A stretch of DNA of 64,000 nt from Sphingopyxis panaciterrae (GTDB lineage: Bacteria; Pseudomonadota; Alphaproteobacteria; Sphingomonadales; Sphingomonadaceae): NCBI RefSeq assembly GCF_011762125.1, contig NZ_JAASQN010000004.1, positions 124,001 to 188,000 on the forward strand, given 5' to 3'. Within the stretch, counting starts at the first letter, position 1; each line of letters begins with the position of its first letter. The notes beneath the pieces were generated by a model. That model worked only from the letters and a program-made list of their open reading frames with translations, was not told the DNA's origin and did not search any database. Positions 54,176 to 63,660 of the stretch are shown one piece after another. The translations under genes and the position numbers were made by a program.

Positions 54176-55465
54176 ATGGCAAATGTTACCGTCATCGGGT
54201 CGCAATGGGGCGACGAGGGCAAGGGCAAGATCGTCGACTGGCTCGCCAGCCGCGCCGACGCCGTGGTCCGGTTCCAGGGCGGACATAACGCCGGCCATAC
54301 GCTCGTCGTCGGCGAACAGGTCTACAAGCTGTCGCTGCTCCCCTCGGGCATCGTCACCGGCACGCTGTCGATCATCGGCAACGGCGTCGTCCTCGACCCG
54401 TGGGCGCTGCGCGACGAGATCACCAAGCTGCGCGGTCAGGGCGTCGCGATTAATCCAGAGAATTTCGCGATCGCCGACAATTGCGCGCTGATCCTGCCCT
54501 TCCACCGCGACCTCGACGCGCTGCGCGAAACCGCCGCGGGCGCAGGCAAGATCGGCACCACTGGCCGCGGCATCGGTCCGGCCTATGAGGACAAGGTCGG
54601 CCGCCGCGCGATCCGCGTCTGCGACCTCGCCCACCTAGACAAGCTCGAACCGCAGCTCGACCGCCTGACCGCGCATCATGACGCGCTGCGTGCCGGCTTC
54701 GGCGAGCCGCCGATCGACCGCGAGCGGCTGATCGCCGACCTCACCGAAATCGCCGACTATGTGCTCGAATATGCCCAGCCCGTCTGGAAGCGCCTGAAGA
54801 AGGTCCGCAAGGCCGGCGCCCGCATCCTGTTCGAAGGCGCGCAGGGCGTGCTGCTCGATGTCGATCACGGCACCTATCCCTTCGTCACCAGTTCGAACAC
54901 CGTCAGCGGCACCGCGGCGGCAGGTTCGGGGCTTGGCCCGAGTGCGGTCGGCTTCGTGCTCGGCATCGCCAAGGCGTATACGACGCGCGTCGGCAGCGGC
55001 CCCTTCCCGACCGAACTCGAGGACGAAATCGGCCAGCGGCTCGGCGAGCGCGGGCATGAATTCGGCACCGTCACCGGGCGCAAGCGCCGCTGCGGCTGGT
55101 TCGACGCCGTGCTCGTCCGCCAGAGCTGCGCGGTATCGGGCGTCACCGGCATCGCGCTGACCAAGCTCGACGTGCTCGACGGCTTCGACACGATCCGCAT
55201 CTGCACCGGTTACCGGCTACGGGGCAAGATCCTCGACTATTTCCCCGCGCACTCGGCCGACCAGGCCGAAGTCGAACCGATCTACGAGGAAATGGACGGC
55301 TGGCAGGAAACGACCGCGGGCGCGCGCAGCTATGCCGACCTGCCCGCGCAGGCGATCAAATATATCCAGCGCGTGCAGGAGCTGATCGAAACCCCGATCG
55401 CGCTGGTGTCGACCAGCCCCGAGCGCGAAGACACGATCTTGATCCGCGACCCGTTCAGCGACTAG
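54176..55465 (+). CDS. purA: Adenylosuccinate synthase
   Basis: First committed step from IMP to AMP, GTP-dependent. 429 residues. [11 protein letters not shown] at the N terminus with catalytic D13, and H41 in [10 protein letters not shown]; later [13 protein letters not shown] and the GTP base-binding [12 protein letters not shown] 54176 ([15 protein letters not shown]). Frames extending back through the family A repeat are rejected. Confidence 0.97.
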   Translation: MANVTVIGSQWGDEGKGKIVDWLASRADAVVRFQGGHNAGHTLVVGEQVYKLSLLPSGIVTGTLSIIGNGVVLDPWALRDEITKLRGQGVAINPENFAIADNCALILPFHRDLDALRETAAGAGKIGTTGRGIGPAYEDKVGRRAIRVCDLAHLDKLEPQLDRLTAHHDALRAGFGEPPIDRERLIADLTEIADYVLEYAQPVWKRLKKVRKAGARILFEGAQGVLLDVDHGTYPFVTSSNTVSGTAAAGSGLGPSAVGFVLGIAKAYTTRVGSGPFPTELEDEIGQRLGERGHEFGTVTGRKRRCGWFDAVLVRQSCAVSGVTGIALTKLDVLDGFDTIRICTGYRLRGKILDYFPAHSADQAEVEPIYEEMDGWQETTAGARSYADLPAQAIKYIQRVQELIETPIALVSTSPEREDTILIRDPFSD

Positions 55466-55505
55466 GCCCCCTTGCCGGGCGGCGGCAAAGCGGTAGGATC
55501 GCGCG

Positions 55506-56006
55506 ATGCGCATCGTCGCTCCATTCGCCGCCCTGTTCCTCGCCGCGTGCGGAACCGCCAGCTCGCAGCCGGCGCTACCCGCCGGGACACAGGCCGATCG
55601 CCTGCTTATCGACAAGAGCGATCGCACCCTGATCGCCTATCGCGGCGATCGCGAAATCGCGCGCTATTCGCATATCCGCTTCGGCGACGCGCCGACCGGG
55701 CACAAGCAGTTCGAAGGTGACGAGCGGACGCCCGAGGGGCGCTACATAATCAGCGGCCGCAACCCGAACAGCGCCTATCATCTGTCGCTGCGCATATCCT
55801 ATCCGAATGCCGCCGACCGCGCCTATGCCAAGGCGCGCGGCCGGTCGCCCGGCGGCGACATCTTCATCCACGGCCAGCCCAACGCCTGGCCCGGACCACC
55901 GATCGCCCGGGACTGGACCGACGGCTGTATCGCGCTGTCCAATAGCGAGATAAAGCAGCTCTGGGATATCGTTCCCGACGGCACCCCGATCATCATCCGC
56001 CCCTGA
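55506..56006 (+). CDS. L,D-transpeptidase (YkuD-type) lipoprotein
   Basis: 166 residues. Lipobox LAAC at 12-15. YkuD domain with H122-G123 (FIHGQPN) and catalytic C141 in TDGCIAL. Forms 3-3 cross-links or attaches proteins to peptidoglycan. ATG 55506. Precedes the FMN reductase by 14 nt on the same strand, so one transcript is likely. Confidence 0.88.
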   Translation: MRIVAPFAALFLAACGTASSQPALPAGTQADRLLIDKSDRTLIAYRGDREIARYSHIRFGDAPTGHKQFEGDERTPEGRYIISGRNPNSAYHLSLRISYPNAADRAYAKARGRSPGGDIFIHGQPNAWPGPPIARDWTDGCIALSNSEIKQLWDIVPDGTPIIIRP

Positions 56007-56020
56007 CCCCGGAGTCCCCC

Positions 56021-56611
56021 ATGGCGCGCAACATCCTCGTCTTCTACGGCAGCTATCGCCGCGACCGGCAGGGCATCAAGCTCGCCCGCTGGATCGTCGA
56101 CGCGCTGAACGCGCGCGGCGACGATGCCGCGCTGATCGATGCCAAGGAAGTCGGCCTGCCGATCCTCGACCGGCGTTTCAGCGATTATGGCGACGGCGAA
56201 GCCCCGGCGGCGATGGCCGAGCTTGCGGCGCGGATCAGCGCCGCCGACGGCTTCGTCTTTGTCGCCGGTGAATATAATGGCGGGCTGCAACCGGGGCTGA
56301 AGAACCTGACCGATCATTTCCTCGAACAATATTATTGGCGGCCCGCCGCGATCGCTTCCTATTCGGCCGGGCCGTTCGCCGGGATCAAGTCGGCGACGGC
56401 ATGGCGCGGTACGCTCGCGGTGATGGGGATGGTCGTGACGTCGACCGCGCTGTCGCTCGCGCGGATCGGCGGCGCCTTCGACGCCGACGGCAAGCCCGCG
56501 GGCGAGGATGGCGGGCGGCTGGCGAAAGCCTTCCCGCGCTTCGCCGACGACCTTGGCTGGTGGATCGACGCCGCGAAGACGCAGCGCGAAAGTGCGGCGC
56601 TGCCCTTCTAA
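56021..56611 (+). CDS. NAD(P)H-dependent FMN reductase
   Basis: 196 residues of the flavodoxin-like FMN_red family. FMN phosphate loop YGSYRRDRQG at 9-18, and EYNGGLQPGLKNLTDHF binding the isoalloxazine. Chromate/azo/quinone reductases belong here; substrate unknown. ATG 56021. Its stop interlocks with that of the convergent MFS gene (56608-56611). Confidence 0.9.
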   Translation: MARNILVFYGSYRRDRQGIKLARWIVDALNARGDDAALIDAKEVGLPILDRRFSDYGDGEAPAAMAELAARISAADGFVFVAGEYNGGLQPGLKNLTDHFLEQYYWRPAAIASYSAGPFAGIKSATAWRGTLAVMGMVVTSTALSLARIGGAFDADGKPAGEDGGRLAKAFPRFADDLGWWIDAAKTQRESAALPF

Positions 56612-57915
56612 CCCGACTTGAGTTCGGCCTGCAGCCGCAGGCTGGCGCGCCAGAAGAAGAAGGCGGGGATGAGGCCGAGCCATGCGGCGCCATAGAGCAC
56701 CCAGCGCACGCTCTCCTGTCCCGCCACCGGCTGCAGCGCGTCCGACATCACCCCGAACAGGAAGGGGCCGAGCCCCAGCCCGATCAGATTCTGCCCGAAC
56801 AGCATGATCGACGCCGCGACCGCGCGGGCGCGCGGCTGGACCAGCCCCTGCACGCAGCCATAGGCCGGCCCATAATAAGCGGCATTGAGGATCGTCGGCA
56901 CGACGAGCAGCGCGACGGCGACGCGCCAATCCTCCATCAGATAGCCAAGGAACAGGATCGGCGCCGCGATCGCCATGCCATAGGCGGGGAAAGTCAGGAT
57001 ATGCCGCTTGTCGCGGGCGCCATATGTGTCGGCGAGCTTGCCGCCAAGCCAGGTCCCGAGCACGCCCGCCAGCCCGAGCACCACCGCCATCGACAGCCCC
57101 GCCTCGGTCGTCGACAGGCCATGGCTGCGAATGAAGAAGCTGATCGTCCACAGCCCCTTGCCATAGCCGAGGAAGGCGGTGATCGACGCCGCGATCAGGA
57201 TATAGACGAAGGCGCGCGACGCAAAAATCTCGCGCATCGCCTCCCCCGTCGACAGCGGCGCAGCGGCGGTCACCGCCGTTTCGGCCGGGCGGCTGTGCCG
57301 CGGCTCGCGCATCACGAAGAGGACGACGAGCGCGAGCAGCAGCCCGGGCGCGCCGACGAGCATCAGTGCGACGCGCCAGCCGTAGAGGTCGTTGACGATG
57401 CCGCCGATGATCAGCCCGAGCAGCGACCCGACCGGCACCCCCAGCCCGTAGAAAGCAATCGCCGACGACCGCTTTTCGGGCGCGACGCTATCGGCGATCA
57501 GCGAATGCGCCGCGGGCGTGCATCCCGCCTCGCCGACGCCGACGCCGATCCTTGCGAACAGCAATTGCACGAAATTCTGCGCAAGCCCGCATACCGCGGT
57601 CATCGCCGACCAGATCGCGAGCGACAGCGAGATGAGCCGCACGCGGTTGGTGCCTTCTTTATCGGCGTATCGCGCGATCGGGATGCCGAGCAGCGCATAA
57701 AAGACCGCGAACGCCGGTCCCGCGAGCAGGCCAAGCTCGGTGTCCGACAGCCCCAGATCACCCTTGATCGGTTCGGCGAGGATATTGACGATCTGCCGGT
57801 CGAGGAAATTGAAGATATAGACGATCAACAGGATCCACAGCATCGTCCGCGTCTGCGCGGAAACGCCGGTGGCCGGTGAGGCGATGCCCTGCGACGAGGC
57901 AGCTTTGTCGGTCAT
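56608..57915 (-). CDS. MFS transporter (Spinster-like)
   Basis: 435 residues, 12 helices. LIVYIFNFLDRQIVNILAEP is the characteristic N-terminal helix of the Spinster-type MFS group, with RYADKEGTNRVRL as loop 2-3. Substrate unknown; such proteins are often near aromatic or steroid genes, which are not seen here. ATG 57915 with GGGAG upstream; a long frame upstream is antisense to the amidase and rejected. Confidence 0.9.
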   Translation of the reverse strand: MTDKAASSQGIASPATGVSAQTRTMLWILLIVYIFNFLDRQIVNILAEPIKGDLGLSDTELGLLAGPAFAVFYALLGIPIARYADKEGTNRVRLISLSLAIWSAMTAVCGLAQNFVQLLFARIGVGVGEAGCTPAAHSLIADSVAPEKRSSAIAFYGLGVPVGSLLGLIIGGIVNDLYGWRVALMLVGAPGLLLALVVLFVMREPRHSRPAETAVTAAAPLSTGEAMREIFASRAFVYILIAASITAFLGYGKGLWTISFFIRSHGLSTTEAGLSMAVVLGLAGVLGTWLGGKLADTYGARDKRHILTFPAYGMAIAAPILFLGYLMEDWRVAVALLVVPTILNAAYYGPAYGCVQGLVQPRARAVAASIMLFGQNLIGLGLGPFLFGVMSDALQPVAGQESVRWVLYGAAWLGLIPAFFFWRASLRLQAELKSG

Positions 57916-58026
57916 TATGATCTCCCGCCGCCATCGGAGCAGACCCGGAGGACCGGTGTCAACGCCGATCAGCCGTGCCGACAATCCGCGCTTGCAATTG
58001 CCGCTACGGCTGCCAGCCTGCGTGTC

Positions 58027-59610
58027 ATGCAAAAAATTTCGCTGCTTGCTGCCGCGGTCCTGCTCATGATCGCTCCCGCCGCCGCCGCAATGCCGCCGCC
58101 GCTTCCCGATGTGGCAGGCAAGGACGCCGCGAGTTTGCAGTATGAAATGGAGATCGGCCGATTGTACGAAGGGCTGGTCGGCGACGTCTATCTCGACCGG
58201 CTCGGGCGGCTCGACGATTATGGCCCGAAATTGAACGCCGTGATCGCGACCTTTTCCTTTGCCGATGTGGGTATCGAAACCAAACGGCTGTACGAAGAGC
58301 GCAAGGCGGGCAAGCTGCGCGGGCCGCTTCATGGCATCCCGATCTTGATCAAGGATAATATCGAGGTCGCAGGCCTGCCGACGACCGCCGGCTCGCTCGC
58401 CCTCAAGAACAATGTCACGGGCCGCGACGCCTTCATCGTGACGAAGCTGCGCGAGGCGGGCGCGGTTATCCTCGGCAAGACGAACCTCAGCGAATGGGCC
58501 AATTTGCGTTCGGACAAATCGACGAGCGGGTGGAGCGCCGTCGGCGGGCTCACCAAAAATCCGCATGCGCTCGATCGCAATGCCTGCGGTTCTTCGTCGG
58601 GGAGCGCCGCCGCGGTCGCGGCGAGCCTTGCGCCGCTCGCGATCGGCACCGAAACCGACGGATCGATCACCTGCCCCGCCGGGGTGAACGGCGTCGTTGG
58701 TTTCAAGCCGAGCGTCGGCCTGGTCAGCCGCGGCTTCATCGTCCCGGTCAGCCACAGCCAGGATACGGCGGGCCCGATCACGCTGACCGTCCGCGACGCC
58801 GCGGCGGTGATGACCGTCATCGCGGGCAGCGACCCCGCCGATCCGGCGACAGCGGAAGCCGATAAGCGCAAGGCCGACTATGTCGCCGCGCTGTCGCCCG
58901 ATGCGCTCAGGGGCAAGCGCATCGGCGTGCTGCGCGACCGCATCGGCGACCGCGCCGACATCGCCGCGCTGTTCGACGCGGCGCTCGTCCAGATGACGGC
59001 GCTCGGCGCGACGGTGGTCGAGATCGCGGACAGCAAGAGCGGGCAGGAAGCACTCGGCAAGGCCGAACTCGACGTGCTGATGACCGAACTCAAGGCCGGG
59101 ATGACCGCCTATCTTGCGGCGCTGCCGATCGCGAATTCACCCAGATCGCTGGCCGACGTCATCGCCTTCAACGACGCCCATGCCGAAGAGGAGCTGAAAT
59201 GGTTCGACCAGGTTTTGTTCGAACTGGCTGAGACGAGCGGCGGCCTGGACAGCCCCGCCTATCGCGAAGCCCGGGCGACCGCGATACGGCTCGCGGGCGC
59301 CGAAGGGATCTACCGGCTGTTGAAGGCGCACCATGTCGACTTGCTTGTTGCGGTCACCAACGGCCCCGCCTGGGTGAGCGACCTCGCCAAGGGCGACAGC
59401 TACGACGGCCCGAGCGTCAGCCAGATGCCCGCGGTCGCAGGTTATCCGCACCTGACCGTGCCGATGGGGGCAGTCGAAGGACTGCCGGTCGGGTTGTCCT
59501 TCATCGGCGCGAAGTGGAGCGATGCGGGGGTCTTGGCCGCGGGCTATGCCTATGAGCAGGCGAGCCGGAAGCGGATCGCACCAACCTATCGCACCGACAC
59601 GACGCCTTGA
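58027..59610 (+). CDS. Amidase-signature family hydrolase, secreted
   Basis: 527 residues with signal peptide (MQKISLLAAAVLLMIAPAAAA). Amidase-signature triad: K109 in PILIKDN, cis-serine near S189 in CGSSSGSAAAV, nucleophile S213 in GTETDGSI. Cleaves amides, possibly peptide amides or acylated amines, in the periplasm; substrate unknown. ATG 58027. Divergent from the MFS gene, terminated by the hairpin at 59672. Confidence 0.9.
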   Translation: MQKISLLAAAVLLMIAPAAAAMPPPLPDVAGKDAASLQYEMEIGRLYEGLVGDVYLDRLGRLDDYGPKLNAVIATFSFADVGIETKRLYEERKAGKLRGPLHGIPILIKDNIEVAGLPTTAGSLALKNNVTGRDAFIVTKLREAGAVILGKTNLSEWANLRSDKSTSGWSAVGGLTKNPHALDRNACGSSSGSAAAVAASLAPLAIGTETDGSITCPAGVNGVVGFKPSVGLVSRGFIVPVSHSQDTAGPITLTVRDAAAVMTVIAGSDPADPATAEADKRKADYVAALSPDALRGKRIGVLRDRIGDRADIAALFDAALVQMTALGATVVEIADSKSGQEALGKAELDVLMTELKAGMTAYLAALPIANSPRSLADVIAFNDAHAEEELKWFDQVLFELAETSGGLDSPAYREARATAIRLAGAEGIYRLLKAHHVDLLVAVTNGPAWVSDLAKGDSYDGPSVSQMPAVAGYPHLTVPMGAVEGLPVGLSFIGAKWSDAGVLAAGYAYEQASRKRIAPTYRTDTTP

Positions 59611-59671
59611 ACGGCGGGCGACTATATGCTTTGCAAAGCCCCGCCCGTGGGGTGTCGGCTAACGGCCGGAA

Positions 59672-59693
59672 GCGGACATTCGACTTTGTCCGC
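59672..59693. terminator. Bidirectional hairpin terminator
   Basis: GCGGACA / TGTCCGC, 7-bp perfect arms with loop TTCGACTT, between the convergent amidase and porin genes. No long T-run follows, so efficiency is uncertain. Confidence 0.5.
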
Positions 59694-59698
59694 ACTGC

Positions 59699-60448
59699 CT
59701 AGAAGGAGACGCCGAGCGAGAAGATCACGCCCGAATCATAATATTTGTCGATCGCCTTCACGCCGGTCTTCGGAATGTCGGTGTCGACATATTTGACCCC
59801 CGCGGTGATCGGTCCGAAGCTCGCCGACGCGCCGATCGACCAGTCCCAATAATGACCCGCCGGCGCCAACGCGCCGTCGGTGTAGCCCGCCTGCGCCGAC
59901 AGCGTTATCGGCGTCGTCGGAATCCCCGCCGACAGGCCAAAGCCGAGATAGAGATTATCGTCGTTGCCGAGCGACGCCTGATCCCAGGAATAGCCGACGG
60001 TGCCCGTCGCCTCGACCGGCCCCAGCGTGTGCGACAGCTTGCCGATCACTTCGAAATAATCGGCCGGACCCGCTGCCTTCTCACCGCCCGGGTACAGATA
60101 ATAGGTCAGCCCGACGTCGATTTCGGTGCCCGACGCAATCTCGGTCGCATAGCCACCGTACACGTCGAGCTCGGTCTTGCCATAGGTCGGCGTATCTTCG
60201 AGGTTGGACCCCCAGGCGCCGATGTAGAAACCGCTGTCGTGGCTGACCGTGATCGTCGGCTGCACCGCAACATCGCCGCCGCTCAGCGATATGCCGCGAA
60301 ACCGATAGTCGGAAACCAGTTCGACCCCGCCCGAAACGGTGATCGGTCCGGCGGAAATGCCATCGTCTTCTTCCTGCGCGAAGACCGGCGCCGACATCGC
60401 CGACGCGGCGAGCAGCATGCCGAGGCATGCTTTGCTGAGAAACTTCAT
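59699..60448 (-). CDS. TorF family putative porin
   Basis: 249 residues; signal peptide ending VFA (24). Beta-barrel of the TorF/Gcw_chp family: ELVSDYRFRGISLSGGDVAV near the N terminus, SGFYIGAWGSNLEDTPTYG, then alternating strands, ending in GVSF with terminal phenylalanine. Predicted outer-membrane pore; substrate unknown. ATG 60448 with GAGGGGA upstream. Confidence 0.88.
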   Translation of the reverse strand: MKFLSKACLGMLLAASAMSAPVFAQEEDDGISAGPITVSGGVELVSDYRFRGISLSGGDVAVQPTITVSHDSGFYIGAWGSNLEDTPTYGKTELDVYGGYATEIASGTEIDVGLTYYLYPGGEKAAGPADYFEVIGKLSHTLGPVEATGTVGYSWDQASLGNDDNLYLGFGLSAGIPTTPITLSAQAGYTDGALAPAGHYWDWSIGASASFGPITAGVKYVDTDIPKTGVKAIDKYYDSGVIFSLGVSF

Positions 60449-60716
60449 GGATGATCCCCTCAATGGTTTTCCCGGATCGCCCCATCCTGCCGAACGCGCC
60501 CTTAGCTCTTTATGCGGCCTGCAGCGACGAACACCGCAAAAAGTGCCGATTTTGGTGCGATACACAATCGGAAACTGCGCGCACCACCCATTCGGCAGAG
60601 CGGTGTGACATTGCCGCCACAATGATACGGCGCACGCTTCGCTTTGCCAAGCGCCGCCCGCGCGGCTAAAGAGCGGCGCATATCTCCCCATTCGCCCCAT
60701 ATCGTCGAGCAGCATC

Positions 60717-61868
60717 ATGAGCGATCACAATCCCGGCCTGCGCCCCTGGCGCGACATTGCGCGACGGACGAGCCGCCAGATCATGGTCGGCGATGTCCCC
60801 GTCGGCGGTGGCGCGCCAATCAGCGTGCAAACGATGACCAACACGCTGACCAGCGACGCGCTCGCGACGATCGACCAGATCCGCCGCTGCGAGGAGGCCG
60901 GCGCCGACCTCATTCGCGTCTCGTGCCCCGACACCGAATCGACCGCAGCATTGGGAAAGATCGTGCGCGCCGCACGCATCCCGATCATCGCCGACATCCA
61001 TTTCCACTATAAGCGCGCGCTCGAAGCCGCCGACGCCGGCGCCGCCTGCCTGCGCATCAACCCCGGTAACATCGGCTCGTCGGAGCGCGTCGGCGAGGTC
61101 GTCCGCGCCGCCAAGGCCAATGGCTGCGCGATCCGCATCGGCGTCAACGCCGGCAGCCTCGAAAAGGATCTGCTCGAAAAATATGGCGAGCCGTGTCCCG
61201 AGGCGCTGGTCGAAAGCGCGCTGGACCATATCAAGCTGCTGCAGGATCATGATTTCCACGAATATAAGGTCGCGGTGAAGGCCAGCGACGTCTTCCTCGC
61301 GGTCGCCGCCTATGCCGGGCTCGCCGACGCGGTCGACTGCCCGCTCCATCTCGGCATCACCGAAGCCGGCGGACTGATCGGCGGCACCGTCAAGTCGGCG
61401 CTTGGCATCGGCAATCTGCTCTGGGCGGGCATCGGCGACACGATCCGCGTCAGCCTGTCGGCCGAGCCCGAGGAAGAGATTCGCGTCGGCTATGAAATCC
61501 TGAAATCGCTGGGCCTGCGCACCCGCGGCGTCCGCGTCGTCTCCTGCCCCAGCTGCGCACGTCAGGGCTTCGACGTTATCCGCACCGTCCAGGCGCTCGA
61601 AGAGGCGCTTGGCCATATCAAGACGCCGATGTCGCTGTCGGTCTTGGGCTGCGTCGTCAACGGCCCCGGCGAAGCGCGCGAAACCGACATCGGCATCACC
61701 GGCGGTGGCAACGGCAAGCATATGGTCTTTCTCTCCGGCCTCACCGACCACACGATCGAAGACGCCGACATGATCGCCCACATCGTCAAGCTGGTCGAAG
61801 CCAAGGCGGCCGAGATCGACGCCGGCAGCGCGGTCAGCATGGACACGCTGCACGGCAAGGCAGCGTAA
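60717..61868 (+). CDS. ispG: 4-hydroxy-3-methylbut-2-en-1-yl diphosphate synthase (IspG/GcpE)
   Basis: Penultimate step of the MEP isoprenoid pathway, a [4Fe-4S] enzyme. 383 residues. Cluster ligands C277 and C280 in [10 protein letters not shown] and C312 in GCVVNGPGE (E319), and the TIM-barrel start [18 protein letters not shown] 60717 ([17 protein letters not shown]). Divergent from the porin across 268 nt, in which no further gene or repeat was seen. Confidence 0.97.
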   Translation: MSDHNPGLRPWRDIARRTSRQIMVGDVPVGGGAPISVQTMTNTLTSDALATIDQIRRCEEAGADLIRVSCPDTESTAALGKIVRAARIPIIADIHFHYKRALEAADAGAACLRINPGNIGSSERVGEVVRAAKANGCAIRIGVNAGSLEKDLLEKYGEPCPEALVESALDHIKLLQDHDFHEYKVAVKASDVFLAVAAYAGLADAVDCPLHLGITEAGGLIGGTVKSALGIGNLLWAGIGDTIRVSLSAEPEEEIRVGYEILKSLGLRTRGVRVVSCPSCARQGFDVIRTVQALEEALGHIKTPMSLSVLGCVVNGPGEARETDIGITGGGNGKHMVFLSGLTDHTIEDADMIAHIVKLVEAKAAEIDAGSAVSMDTLHGKAA

Positions 61869-61929
61869 ACGGTTCGATCCTCCGCCAACCGGAGTGCCGG
61901 CTTTGAGTGAGGGCGGACATTCCCGATTC

Positions 61930-62067
61930 GTCGCCCCCCGCGAAGGAGTGAAGGGTCGGATTGTCCCCCGGACGATCCTTGGACATGCCAGGGGCATGTC
62001 CAACCCTTAAATGGCCGCCGTCGGCCTAACGCAAGGTGGCTAGCGCCCCCGCCTTCGCAGGGGCGAC
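61930..62067. repeat. Inverted repeat, family C copy 4 with inner hairpin
   Basis: Outer arms GTCGCCCCCCGCGAAGG (61930-61946) and CCTTCGCAGGGGCGAC (62052-62067) enclose a perfect 11-bp hairpin TTGGACATGCC/GGCATGTCCAA (61979-61989, 61993-62003). Sits between the convergent ispG and MBL genes. Composite of two palindromes. Confidence 0.82.
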
Positions 62068-62113
62068 GACTATTTGGCTGGCGTCCACTTCTTGGCCGAA
62101 ACCCGCCACTTCG

Positions 62114-62872
62114 CTATCCGATCGGCTTGCCCTCTTCGACGCCCTGCCACTGGCGGCCATCATGGCCGAAGAGGATATGCGCCCCCGCCTGCCGCCGGCG
62201 GTGCAGAAATTCCATCGTGCGCATCCCCGCTTCGCGATCGACGACCGCCCGTTGCAGCACCATCAGGTCGAGATTGCGTTCGGTGTAGCAGCAGTCGGCG
62301 GCGAGCAGGACTTCGCGCCCGTCCGGCAGCGTCACGATCGCGCTTTGATGCCCCGGCGTGTGGCCATAGGTCGGGACGATCCGCACGCTGCCGTCGCCGA
62401 ACAGGTCGAGTTCGCCGTCGATCGCCCGGATCGGCTGGCCGGTGGCATAGTCGACCGCTTCATAGAGGCCGGCCTCCTCGGTCGCCTGCGCCGCCGCGAG
62501 TTCGCGCGACTGGACGATCACGGTAGCATTGGGCAGGCTGGCGTTGCCGCCGCAATGATCGATGTGGAGATGCGAGTTGATGACCCAGTCGATGCTCGCC
62601 GGATCGACGTCGATGCTGCGCAGACGCGCCGCGATCTCCTGCCCCTCGAACCATTGCAGCCCGAATTTGTTCGGCGGCAGCGCGTCGGCGAGCGTGCGGC
62701 GATAGCGTATCCCCATGCCCGTATCGAACAGCGCGCGGCCTTTCGGATGGTCGATCAGATAGGAAGGCACGGGCCCCCTCAGATAATCGCCCTCCTCACC
62801 TTCGATGAAATAGCCCGGGCGGCACTGGAACCACCCGGTGTTGAAGGCATAGAGGCGCATCGTATCGGTCAT
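62114..62872 (-). CDS. MBL-fold metallohydrolase, AHL-lactonase-like
   Basis: 252 residues. Binuclear zinc motif H101-x-H103-x-D105-H106 in SHLHIDHCGG, then a second histidine in PTYGHTPGHQ and a final LFGHDGRQW. NTGWFQCRPGYFIEGEE and DTGMGIRYRRT resemble N-acyl-homoserine-lactone lactonases. Since it is coupled to an enoyl-CoA-hydratase-like gene, a lactone or thioester intermediate is an alternative substrate. ATG 62872 overlaps that gene's stop (ATGA). Confidence 0.87.
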   Translation of the reverse strand: MTDTMRLYAFNTGWFQCRPGYFIEGEEGDYLRGPVPSYLIDHPKGRALFDTGMGIRYRRTLADALPPNKFGLQWFEGQEIAARLRSIDVDPASIDWVINSHLHIDHCGGNASLPNATVIVQSRELAAAQATEEAGLYEAVDYATGQPIRAIDGELDLFGDGSVRIVPTYGHTPGHQSAIVTLPDGREVLLAADCCYTERNLDLMVLQRAVVDREAGMRTMEFLHRRRQAGAHILFGHDGRQWQGVEEGKPIG

Positions 62873-63660
62873 TTTTCGCGATATTCGGGGGCGCGTTTGT
62901 CCAGGAAGGCGGTCAGCGCTTCCCGATGATCCTCGGTCGCGGAGAGGATGACCTGCTGCCGGTCCTCGATCGCCATCGCCGCATCGAGGCTCTGCGCGTC
63001 GATGTTGAGGTTCAGCGCCTGTTTGGAGAGCCGCAGTCCCCATGGACTCGTCGCCAGCATCTCGTCGGCGAGCGCGAGGCCGCGGTCGAGCAGCGCCTCT
63101 TCGTCGACGATCTCACTGATCAGCCCGGCGCCGAGCGCGCGTTCGGCATCGATGAACCGCCCGGTCAGAATCATCTCCGACGCGAGGCTGGCGCCGACGA
63201 GCCGCGGCAGGAAATAGCTCGACGCCATGTCGCAGCCGCCCAGTCCGATGCGGATATAAGCGGCGTTGCACCGGAAGCTCGGCGCGCCGTAGCGCACGTC
63301 GGACGCGAGCAGCAGCGACAGCCCGCCCCCCGCCGCGGCGCCATGCCCCAGCGCGACGATCGGCTGCGGGCAGGCGCGCATCTTGCGGTAGATATTGCCG
63401 ATGCTCGTCTGGGTGCGCAGCGTGCGCAGCACCGGCGTTTCGTCGGTCGCGCGACCCTCCTGGATGTCGAGCCCGGCGCAAAAGCCGCGTCCGGCGCCGC
63501 GCAGGATGACGACGCGGACGCCCTTGCGATCGGCCAGACCCGCAAAATAGGCGTTGAGATCTTCGACGAGCGCTTCGTTCAGCGCGTTGAGCCGCTCGGG
63601 ACGGTTGAGCGTCGCAATCTCGATCGCGCCGCGCGTCTCGACCAGCAACTCGCCGGTCAC
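62869..63660 (-). CDS. Enoyl-CoA hydratase/isomerase family protein
   Basis: 263 residues of the crotonase fold: oxyanion-hole segments GFCAGLDIQEG and GHGAAAGGGLSLLLASD. Odd: the hydratase glutamate of the second segment (GGGxE) is serine here (S115), while D144 in GLGGCDMASS sits where dienoyl-CoA isomerases hold a catalytic aspartate. So a plain hydratase is unlikely. GTG 63660 overlaps the SDR stop (GTGA). Middle gene of an SDR-crotonase-MBL operon. Confidence 0.85.
   Translation of the reverse strand: MTGELLVETRGAIEIATLNRPERLNALNEALVEDLNAYFAGLADRKGVRVVILRGAGRGFCAGLDIQEGRATDETPVLRTLRTQTSIGNIYRKMRACPQPIVALGHGAAAGGGLSLLLASDVRYGAPSFRCNAAYIRIGLGGCDMASSYFLPRLVGASLASEMILTGRFIDAERALGAGLISEIVDEEALLDRGLALADEMLATSPWGLRLSKQALNLNIDAQSLDAAMAIEDRQQVILSATEDHREALTAFLDKRAPEYREK

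Noticed and set aside
60536..60547. Possible sigma-54 promoter (GCAAAAAGTGCC, reverse strand) before the porin
   Set aside because: The GG and GC elements are 8 nt apart instead of 10, so it does not fit the consensus.
6971..62113. CRISPR arrays among the repeats
   Set aside because: Repeats are dispersed, palindromic and single; no regularly spaced units and no cas genes.
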